Positions 50,223-56,558 of a stretch of 56,558 bases of DNA are shown here, piece after piece. The notes below the pieces were generated by a model. It did not search any database, was not told the origin of the DNA, and was given only the letters and a program-made list of their open reading frames with translations. This DNA comes from Actinomadura fibrosa (GTDB lineage: Bacteria > Actinomycetota > Actinomycetes > Streptosporangiales > Streptosporangiaceae). The position numbers were made by a program, and so were the translations under genes. How positions within the stretch are numbered: position 1 is the stretch's first letter; each line of letters opens with the position of its first letter. The stretch is from contig NZ_CAACUY010000043.1 of the NCBI RefSeq assembly GCF_900659615.1, forward strand, positions 1 to 56,558. The letters run 5' to 3'.

Positions 50223-50776
50223 GGCTTCTCCGGGATGGCTCGGGGGCGCGGTGCGCGGTCGGACGCCTCGGCGCCGGGTTCGCGGGACGGGTGGAGGGCT
50301 CGGGCCAGGCGGCGGCGTCCCCGGTGCAGGCGGACGACGAGGGCCGTCCGGGAGCAGCCGGCGACGCGGGCGGCCTCGGCGGGGTCCAGGCCGTACCAGG
50401 CGGTGAGCGTGACGGCCTCGGCCTCCTTCGGGGACAGGGCGCGCAGGGCGGCGAGCGCCTGGTCGCGGGCGACGACGTGGTCGGCGGCGTCCCAGGCGTG
50501 CCGGTCGGCGTCGGTGGTCAGGTCCGCGAGCCGGTCGACGAGGTGGCGGGTCCGTCCGGTGGCGTCGTGGGTCCGGCGGACGAGGTTCCGGGCGACGCCG
50601 AGCAGCCATGGCAGCGCCCGCTCGGGGACCTCGTCGATCTTCTGCCAGGCGACGGTGAACACCTCGCCGGTGACGTCCTCGGCGGCGGACACGCCCGTCC
50701 GCAGCACCACGTAGCCGAAGACGCTGCGGTAGTGGCTCTCGTAGAGGCGGGTGAACCGGGCTTCTCGCTCGTCCAC
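50219..50776 (-). CDS. ECF-type RNA polymerase sigma factor
   Basis: This 185-residue factor has region 2 (about 5-70: RFTRLYESHYRSVFGYVVLR, VTGEVFTVAWQKIDEVPERA) and region 4 (about 108-160: LRALSPKEAEAVTLTAWYGL, AGCSRTALVVRLHRGRRRL). GTG 50776 is chosen because AGGAGGT lies directly upstream; a further in-frame start at 50842 lacks one. It is followed by a coupled membrane protein. Confidence 0.9.
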
Positions 50777-50934
50777 GCCACCTCCTCTCTTCTCGGGGCA
50801 GATACGCCAAGAAGTCGGAGAAGGCGCCATCGGATTACACACGAGGCGCGGAATCTTCGCGGAGCGGTGTTCGGTGCGTAGCGTCGGGGGTGAGGGCCCC
50901 GCGCCGCGGGGCTTCGAGCCAGTGGGGAGTTCCG

Positions 50935-51315
50935 ATGCCGGTCCGGTTGAACCACACCATCGTGAACGTCCGCGACAAGCACGAGTCGGCGACGTTCCTG
51001 TCCGAGATGCTCGGCCTGGGTGATCCCGTCCCGTTCGGGCCGTTTCTGGTCGTGCAGGTCGACAACGACGTCTCGCTCGACTTCGCCGACGACCACGGGC
51101 CGGTCAGGCCGCAGCACTACGCGTTCCTCGTGTCCGAGGACGAGTTCGACGAGATCTTCGACCGGATCCGCGGGCGCGGGCTGCCGTACTGGGCGGATCC
51201 GATGCAGAAGCGGCAGGGCGAGATCAACAACAATGACGGTGGACGGGGCGTCTACTGGGAGGAGCCCAGTGGGCACTTCCTTGAAATCATCACGCGCCCG
51301 TACGGCGGCGGGTGA
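50935..51315 (+). CDS. VOC-family (glyoxalase-like) protein
   Basis: This 126-residue single-unit VOC protein has LNHTIVNVRDKHESATFLSE, then GPFLVVQVDNDVSLDFADDH, HYAFLVSEDEFDEIFDRIRG and GVYWEEPSGHFLEIITRPYG. His and Glu at the ends of the first and last strands are in the usual metal positions. ATG 50935 follows GGGGAG. It is divergent from the ECF gene and 69 bp upstream of the kinase gene, possibly co-transcribed. Confidence 0.85.
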   Translation: MPVRLNHTIVNVRDKHESATFLSEMLGLGDPVPFGPFLVVQVDNDVSLDFADDHGPVRPQHYAFLVSEDEFDEIFDRIRGRGLPYWADPMQKRQGEINNNDGGRGVYWEEPSGHFLEIITRPYGGG

Positions 51316-51384
51316 GCGATACGGTTTGCCCGCAGGCCGTATCGAGAACGTGCGGGTAGGCGTGGGTAGAGAAGGGTTCGCCCG

Positions 51385-53088
51385 GTGCAGGAGCAGACGA
51401 GGCGTACGGAGCTGCCCAGCGGAGCCGAGGCGCTCCGTCCCGGCGACCCGTCCGCCATCGGCGAGTACGAGCTGGTCGGCCGCCTGGGCGAGGGCGGCAT
51501 GGGGGCCGTCTACCTGGGCCGGGACGGCGCCGGGCGGTATGTCGCGATCAAGGTGATCCGGGCGGAGCTGGCGGCCGACGAGGGGTTCCGGGCGCGGTTC
51601 CGGGACGAGGTCGGCCACGCGCGGCGGGTGGCCTCGTTCTGCACCGCGAAGGTGCTGGACAGCGGCGCGGAGGACGGGCGGCCGTACCTGGTCACCGAGT
51701 ACGTGGACGGGACGCCGCTGGACGCCTACATCGAGGCGCGGGGCGCGCTGCCCGACGGCACGCTGAACGGCGTCGCGGTGGGGGTCGCGGCGGCGCTGAC
51801 CGCGATCCACGCCGCGGGGCTGGTGCACCGGGACCTCAAGCCGCCGAACGTGCTGCTGTCGGTGTCCGGTCCCAGGGTGATCGACTTCGGGATCGCGCGG
51901 GTCGCCGGCGCGGCGTCGGGGCACACGCAGGCGGGCTTCGTCGTCGGGACGCCGGGGTGGATGGCGCCCGAGCAGGTGCTGCGCGGCGAGGTGTCGACGG
52001 CGGCGGACGTCTTCGCGTGGGGCTGCCTCGTGGCCTTCGCCGGGACGGGCCGCCACCCGCACGGCACGGGCACGGTGCTGACGATGGCGGCCCGGGCCGA
52101 GAACGGCGAGCACGATCTCGACGGCCTGGGCGAGCCGCTCCGAGGCCTGGTCGAGCGCGCCTTGAACCCCGATCCGGAGCGCCGCCCGGACGCCCAGGAG
52201 CTGCTGCTCGAACTGGTCGGCGGCGCGGCCCCGGCGGAGGCGTCGCCGACCGCGGCGCAGGCCGCCGTCGACGCCGAGCTGACGCGGAGCTGGCAGGCCG
52301 AGGCGCTGCCGCCGCCGTGGGTGCCGCCGTCCCCGCCGCAGGGCACGCGGTCGGGGACCCGGATGTACGAGACGCCGCCTCCCGGACCGGGCCCGAACAC
52401 GCCGCCTCCCGGGCCGGGCCCCAGCACGCCGCCTCCTCGGCAGGGCCCCAGCACGCCGCCTCCCTGGCAGGGGCCGACGACACCGCCGCCGAGGCCGACG
52501 ACGTTGCCTCCTGAGCTGCGTCCGGCGACGCCGCCTCCCGGGCCCCGGCCTTGGGTGGGCCCGCCGATGGCCCCGGGTCCGGCCGCGCCGACGCGGCGGC
52601 GCGGCCGCGGGTGCCTGGGCTGCCTGATCGCCGCCGTCGTGGTGATCGCGCTGGCCGTGGTCGCCGGGATCACCGCGTACCGGTACTTCAAGCCCGTCCA
52701 GGGCGAGGTGAACAAGCCGATCAAGGACGGCCAGTTCACGTTCGTGGTGTCGCCGGTGTCCTGCGGCGGCTCGGTGCGCGGCATGACGATCTACACCGGC
52801 GGCAAGTTCTGCCGGGTTCGGTTCACGGTCACCAACGCGGGGCCGAAGACCCGGACGCTGTCCGAGGAGCACCAGAAGATATTCGTCGGGGACACCTCGT
52901 ACACGCCGAGGACGATGGTGAAGGGCACCACGGCCGACAGCCGCAACAGCCAGGCGTCCGAGGTGCTGTCCCCGGGCGAGAGGTTCACCGGGATGCTGGT
53001 CTTCGAGGTCCCCGCGGCGTCGCAGCCGACGTCGGTCCTCCTGCACGAGCGGACGCTCAGCAAGGGCGTCCGCATCCCCGCCAGGTAG
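51385..53088 (+). CDS. Membrane Ser/Thr protein kinase with DUF4352-like sensor
   Basis: This 567-residue PASTA-less Hanks kinase has its kinase domain at about 28-285 (GEGGMG loop, Lys56 in VAIKVI, HRDLKPPNVLL with Asp150, DFG Asp167, GTPGWMAPEQV). A proline-rich linker (about 310-405) carries repeats around PGPGPNTPPP and QGPSTPPP. A transmembrane helix (about 410-433: CLIAAVVVIALAVVAGITAY) and an external DUF4352-like beta domain (VRFTVTNAGPKTRTLSEEHQ, LSPGERFTGMLVFEVP) follow. GTG 51385 follows GAGAAGGG. It should sense an extracellular condition and phosphorylate cytoplasmic targets. Confidence 0.92.
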   Translation: MQEQTRRTELPSGAEALRPGDPSAIGEYELVGRLGEGGMGAVYLGRDGAGRYVAIKVIRAELAADEGFRARFRDEVGHARRVASFCTAKVLDSGAEDGRPYLVTEYVDGTPLDAYIEARGALPDGTLNGVAVGVAAALTAIHAAGLVHRDLKPPNVLLSVSGPRVIDFGIARVAGAASGHTQAGFVVGTPGWMAPEQVLRGEVSTAADVFAWGCLVAFAGTGRHPHGTGTVLTMAARAENGEHDLDGLGEPLRGLVERALNPDPERRPDAQELLLELVGGAAPAEASPTAAQAAVDAELTRSWQAEALPPPWVPPSPPQGTRSGTRMYETPPPGPGPNTPPPGPGPSTPPPRQGPSTPPPWQGPTTPPPRPTTLPPELRPATPPPGPRPWVGPPMAPGPAAPTRRRGRGCLGCLIAAVVVIALAVVAGITAYRYFKPVQGEVNKPIKDGQFTFVVSPVSCGGSVRGMTIYTGGKFCRVRFTVTNAGPKTRTLSEEHQKIFVGDTSYTPRTMVKGTTADSRNSQASEVLSPGERFTGMLVFEVPAASQPTSVLLHERTLSKGVRIPAR

Positions 53089-53157
53089 CGCCCGCGCCCC
53101 CGAGGACGGAGGCGCGGGCGCGGCGCGGTCGCGGTCGCGGGCGCGCTCGCGGTCGCG
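53089..53157. repeat. Low-complexity GCGGTC repeat between convergent genes
   Basis: The short gap between the kinase and CYTH-CHAD gene ends consists almost only of G and C, with iterated GCGGTC and GCGGGCGC units that can fold on either strand. It probably serves as terminator. Confidence 0.4.
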
Positions 53158-54714
53158 TCAGAGCTTCTTGACGGGTTTCGGGTCGGCCGCCTTCTTCCAG
53201 GTGCGGGGCAGGTCGTCGAGCGGGGTCAGCCGGTCCTGGAGGACGGTGATCGCGCCGAGCGCGTAGCCGTCGGCCGCGGAGGCGGACGAGAGGTCGGCTC
53301 CGGCGAGGTGCCGGGTCGCGACGATCCTGTCCTGGTGCTCGCCCAGGACCTCCTGGACCTTCTTCGCGCGCTTGGCGATCCGGTCGGCCTGCTTGCCCAG
53401 CACGGGCGCCGCCGCCTCGGCGGTGTAGCGGAGCCGCTTGGCGGACTTGCGGGTGCGGTGCAGCGCCGCGTCCCGCTCGGGTCCCTCGGGCAGGTGCGCG
53501 GCGTCCCGGTAGCGGCTGATCATCTTCTCCCACGCCTTCGCGACGACCTTGCGCTCCTGGCCGCGCGCCGGACGCCACGCCTTCTCGGTGACCGGGGGCT
53601 CGGCGACCAGGGCGTCGAGCCGGTCGAGCAGGGCGAGGTAGCGGGGCGACCGGAGCACCTCCCGGAGCTCGGCGCGGGCGGTCCGCTCCTCGACGGCGAG
53701 CGCGGCGAGCCAGTTCGGCTCGTCGGCCACGGACGGCCTGACCGGGTCGTCCGCCATGGTCGCCGCGGACGTCGCGGACGGCCCGGACGGCGCGGCCGGC
53801 AGGTCGGCGAGCTGCCTGCGGAAGCGCGCCGCCAGCACCTCCCGGTCACGGACCTCGCCCAGCGCGTCCGCGAGCCACTTGAGCTCGGCGTCCAGCGGGT
53901 CGGTCACGTCGCGGTCCAGCAGCCGCCGGTGGGTGCGCAGGACGCTCCGGATCCGGCGGATCGAGGTGCGCATCTTGTGGACCGAGTCGTCGTCGTGGTC
54001 GGCGAGCCGGACCAGCGGGTCGTAGGTGAGGATGCGCTCGGTGTGCGTCCCGACGTAGCCGGTGATGACGTCGGCGGCGGTGCGGGCCTCGGCGGGCCGC
54101 TCGGCGCCGGCGGTCTGGTCGCCGAGCACGACCGCGAGCTTGGACGGCGCGCTGCTGCGGCGCGCGCCCGACCGGAGCAGGGCGTCGCCGACCGCGGCCG
54201 CGACCTCGGGCGGGCCGTCGATCTCCTCGACCTCCAGCTCGCGCCAGGTGCTGACGCCTCCGCCGTCCTGGTCGAGGCGCATCCCGGTCACATGGTCGTC
54301 GGCGAGCTCCGCCGCGACCGCGCCGCCCTCGGTCAGCAGGGCGCGCTCGGTGCGGTCGGTGCGCAGTTCCACGACGGCGACGAGGGGCCGCTCGCGGACG
54401 TAGGCGGTGACCAGTTCGGCGAGGTCGTCCGGCACCGCGTCGGTGGGCTCGCCCGCGGGCCGCCGCAGCTCGCGCCGCCGCCCCTTCGCCTCGGGCAGTT
54501 TCAGATGCCATCCCTCGTCGCTGCCGCCGGTCCGGCGCCGCAGCGTGACGCCGTGGCGCGCCAGCCGCAGGTCCGCGGTGTCGTAGTAGCGGGCGAGCAG
54601 CGTGTGCCGCTCCGGTTCGCCCACGCCCGACAGCCCGCGCACGCCGCGCAGGTCGGGGAGGGCATGGCCGTCGTCGATCTCGTACTTGTGCTCGACCTCA
54701 ACGTGGCCGCTCAC
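53158..54714 (-). CDS. CYTH-CHAD domain protein (polyphosphate/triphosphate-related)
   Basis: This 518-residue protein has an N-terminal CYTH triphosphate-tunnel domain (1-205; VEVEHKYEI signature ExExK, YYDTADLRLARHGVTLRRRT, WHLKLP) and a C-terminal CHAD helical domain (about 230-500; VHKMRTSIRRIRSVLRTHRR, LHRTRKSAKRLRYTAEAAAP) with the conserved basic and His residues that bind polyphosphate. The likely roles are hydrolysis of triphosphates and polyphosphate-granule association. The start is GTG 54714. Confidence 0.92.
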   Translation of the reverse strand: MSGHVEVEHKYEIDDGHALPDLRGVRGLSGVGEPERHTLLARYYDTADLRLARHGVTLRRRTGGSDEGWHLKLPEAKGRRRELRRPAGEPTDAVPDDLAELVTAYVRERPLVAVVELRTDRTERALLTEGGAVAAELADDHVTGMRLDQDGGGVSTWRELEVEEIDGPPEVAAAVGDALLRSGARRSSAPSKLAVVLGDQTAGAERPAEARTAADVITGYVGTHTERILTYDPLVRLADHDDDSVHKMRTSIRRIRSVLRTHRRLLDRDVTDPLDAELKWLADALGEVRDREVLAARFRRQLADLPAAPSGPSATSAATMADDPVRPSVADEPNWLAALAVEERTARAELREVLRSPRYLALLDRLDALVAEPPVTEKAWRPARGQERKVVAKAWEKMISRYRDAAHLPEGPERDAALHRTRKSAKRLRYTAEAAAPVLGKQADRIAKRAKKVQEVLGEHQDRIVATRHLAGADLSSASAADGYALGAITVLQDRLTPLDDLPRTWKKAADPKPVKKL

Positions 54715-54871
54715 GTGATCGTCCCCTTCCGCGTCTCGGTATGCGCTGAGCCCTACCCGCTCAGCACGACCTAACAGTGATCGAGGCCACGAACACTGAC
54801 GAAACTGATCTTTCTGGGACGAAGCCGTGACCGCGGCCGGGGGTGCCGTCCGGTCATGGAGGCCCGGACCC

Positions 54872-54900
54872 TTGCCCGGATGTGCTCACTCTTGTACGTT
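54872..54900 (+). promoter_or_regulatory. Candidate promoter of the SIS-PfkB operon
   Basis: TTGCCC (54872-54877) and TACGTT (54895-54900) are 17 bp apart, and transcription would start about 35 bp before the GTG at 54942. The match is moderate. Confidence 0.4.
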
Positions 54901-54941
54901 ACACGCGGATAAAGCGCACAAACGAGCATTTGGGAGCTGCG

Positions 54942-55814
54942 GTGTCGTTCATTAGTGCGGAGATCGCGTCCCAGCCGGACTGCTGGCGGCGCGCCGCCGA
55001 GCTGGCCGGCGCGGCGGACGGGCTCCCCGCACCGGGCGAGCGGATCGCGGTCGTCGGGTGCGGCACCTCGCTGTTCATGGCGCAGGCGTACGCCGCGCTG
55101 CGCGAGGCGTCCGGGGCGGGCGAGAGCGACGCCTTCCCGGCCTCGGAGTTCCCCCGCACGCGCGCCTACGACCGGATCGTGGCGATCTGCCGGTCGGGCA
55201 CGACGACGGAGGTCCTGGACCTGCTGCGGGCGACGGACCTGCCCACCGCGGCGGTGATCGGCAGCGCGGACACGCCGATCACGGAGGTCGCCGACGCGTG
55301 GACGGCGCTCGACTTCGCCGACGAGCGGTCGGTGGTGCAGACGCGGTTCGCCACGTCCGCGCTCGTGCTGCTGCGCGCGCACCTCGGCGCGCTGCCCGCC
55401 GACCTGGTCGACCAGTGCCGCGCCGCGGTCGCGGAGCCGCTGCCCGCGGGCGCCGCCGGGCGGGGCCAGGTCACGTTCCTCGGGACGGGCTGGACGAACG
55501 GGATCGCCAGCGAGGCGGCGCTGAAGGTGCGGGAGGCCGCGGGCGCGTGGACGGAGTCCTATCCGGCCATGGAGTACCGGCACGGCCCGATCAGCATCAC
55601 CGACGAGCGGAGCCTGGTCTGGTTCTTCGGGACGCCGCCGGACGGGCTGGCCGACGAGGTGCGGCGCACGACGGGGGCGCAGGTCGAGGCGTCGGAGCGG
55701 GACGCGCTGGCCGATCTCGTGCGCGTCCAGCGGCTCGCGGTGGCGATGGCCGAGGCCAAGGGGATGAACCCGGACGAGCCACGCAACCTGACCCGCTCGA
55801 TCATCCTGTCCTGA
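54942..55814 (+). CDS. SIS-domain sugar isomerase/deaminase (AgaS/GlmS-like)
   Basis: This 290-residue protein has two SIS (sugar isomerase) domains: IAVVGCGTSLFMAQAYAALR and ICRSGTTTEVLDLL in the first, VTFLGTGWTNGIASEAALKV and AMEYRHGPISITDE in the second. The family handles amino-sugar phosphates such as galactosamine- or glucosamine-6-phosphate. GTG 54942 follows GGGAG. The next gene is a PfkB kinase overlapping by one base, which resembles an aga/N-acetylgalactosamine catabolic operon ending in tagatose-6-phosphate. Confidence 0.88.
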   Translation: MSFISAEIASQPDCWRRAAELAGAADGLPAPGERIAVVGCGTSLFMAQAYAALREASGAGESDAFPASEFPRTRAYDRIVAICRSGTTTEVLDLLRATDLPTAAVIGSADTPITEVADAWTALDFADERSVVQTRFATSALVLLRAHLGALPADLVDQCRAAVAEPLPAGAAGRGQVTFLGTGWTNGIASEAALKVREAAGAWTESYPAMEYRHGPISITDERSLVWFFGTPPDGLADEVRRTTGAQVEASERDALADLVRVQRLAVAMAEAKGMNPDEPRNLTRSIILS

Positions 55815-56558
55815 TGATCGTCACGGTGACCCTGAACCCGGCCTGGGACGTGACCTACCGGGTCCCCCGGCTCACGCGGCACGCGTCGCACCGCGTCGGG
55901 TCGGTGCTGGAGCGTCCGGGCGGCAAGGGGCTGAACGTCGCCCGCGTCCTGCACGCCCTCGGTGAGCCGGTCCTGGCGACGGGGCTGATGGGTGGTGCGA
56001 CCGGGGCCCTGGTCGAAGGCGCGCTGGAGGTTCCGCACGCTTTCGTCCGGATCGCCGGGGAGACGCGCCGCACCGTCACGGTCGTCGACAGTGACGCCAC
56101 CGTGTTCAACGAGCGCGGCCCGGAGATCCGTCCGGAGGAGTGGGCGGCGTTCCAGGAGGCGTTCAGCGCGCGCGCCGCCGAAGCGGAGGTCGTGGTCCTG
56201 TCGGGGAGTCTGCCCCCAGGTCTGCCGGAGGATGCGTACGCCGTCCTGACGCGGCTGGCGCGGGCTCAGAGCGCGAAGGTGCTGGTGGACGCGGCCGGGG
56301 CCGTGCTGCGCGCCGCGGCCGCCGCCGGTCCCGACGTGCTGAAGCCGAACGCCGCCGAGCTTGCGGCGGCGGGCCTCCCCCTCGCGGCGCCCGGACGCGG
56401 TGCGCTCGTCGTGTCGCGGGGCGCCGGCGGGCTGGTCGCCGTGACGCCCGAGGGCCGCTTCGAGGCCGTCCCGTCCGAGACGGTCGACGGCAATCCGACG
56501 GGCGCCGGGGACGCCGCCGCGGCCGCGCTGGCCGTGGCGCTGCGCGACCGCCTGCCCT
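55814..56558 (+). CDS. 1-Phosphofructokinase/tagatose-6-phosphate kinase family protein (partial)
   Basis: The 248 visible residues of a PfkB-family phosphosugar kinase run off the window end. LNPAWDVTY at the start, ERPGGKGLNVARVLHALGEP for substrate binding, VVLSGSLPPGLPEDAY and VLKPNAAELAAAG, and the catalytic TGAGDAAAAAL near the end identify the FruK/LacC type. ATG 55814 overlaps the SIS stop (TGATG). It would phosphorylate fructose-1-phosphate or tagatose-6-phosphate; context favours the latter. It lacks only about the last 40-60 residues. Confidence 0.9.
   Translation, partial: MIVTVTLNPAWDVTYRVPRLTRHASHRVGSVLERPGGKGLNVARVLHALGEPVLATGLMGGATGALVEGALEVPHAFVRIAGETRRTVTVVDSDATVFNERGPEIRPEEWAAFQEAFSARAAEAEVVVLSGSLPPGLPEDAYAVLTRLARAQSAKVLVDAAGAVLRAAAAAGPDVLKPNAAELAAAGLPLAAPGRGALVVSRGAGGLVAVTPEGRFEAVPSETVDGNPTGAGDAAAAALAVALRDRLP

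Noticed and set aside
51061..51072. GACAACGACGTC resembling the LacI operator
   Set aside because: Inside the VOC coding sequence, encodes conserved protein sequence and has two mismatches with no linked sugar gene.

Overview
The window is very GC-rich, with G or C at most third codon positions, and uses many GTG starts. It carries gene families typical of spore-forming or filamentous actinomycetes: XRE-DUF5753/DUF397 pairs with RsbW-like ATPases, a DUF574 methyltransferase, a DUF222-HNH protein, CU044_5270-type ECF partners and a WXG100 toxin cassette. I infer a streptomycete-like or Actinomadura-like chromosome. No rRNA, tRNA, CRISPR array or transposase was seen, so this reads as chromosomal accessory and regulatory DNA rather than a mobile element.

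Layout. 0-2.5 kb: the 5' end of a secreted-protein gene, a Nei/Fpg DNA glycosylase behind a near-perfect LexA box, and a tandem duplicate of an FMN-binding split-barrel protein. 2.5-8 kb: a partner-switching cluster, with an approximately 1380-residue protein (PAS, histidine kinase, receiver, PAS, SpoIIE phosphatase, RsbW-like ATPase) plus three STAS antagonists. 8-12.3 kb: acyl-CoA dehydrogenase with its TetR regulator, a Tat-exported PGRP amidase, a DUF574 methyltransferase and a frameshifted gene. 12.3-14.1 kb and 45.4-47.3 kb: two paralogous cassettes of DUF397 genes, an XRE-DUF5753 regulator and a divergent RsbW-like ATPase. 14.1-17.5 kb: DUF222-HNH protein, VOC protein and secreted M23 peptidase.

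17.6-35 kb is a sugar region. A LacI regulator is divergent from manA-pfkB and has palindromic GACAACGTTGTC operators, one of them inside pfkB. A long minus-strand run then encodes DeoR regulator, GH78 rhamnosidase, ABC importer (binding protein and two permeases), GH106 rhamnosidase and a PhoD phosphatase. A second PhoD lies beyond the regulator. Together they suggest uptake and breakdown of a rhamnose-containing glycan or glycoside.

35-40.1 kb: an ECF sigma factor with a membrane-anchored partner, and a compact five-gene operon: YbaB-like, WXG100, a WXG100-like membrane subunit, a toxin-like protein and a probable immunity protein. The toxin-like protein has the lysine spacing and DxDL motif of ExoY/edema-factor nucleotidyl cyclases; this is the most novel system in the window. 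40.5-49 kb: small membrane protein, TetR with a C-terminal zinc-knuckle-like tail, NmrA-like reductase, glutamate-cysteine ligase-like enzyme with M20 peptidase, the second XRE cassette, and MerR with an MFS exporter. 49-56.6 kb: a second ECF sigma/anchored-partner pair, VOC protein, membrane Ser/Thr kinase, CYTH-CHAD protein, and an amino-sugar-type operon (SIS isomerase, PfkB kinase) cut by the window end.
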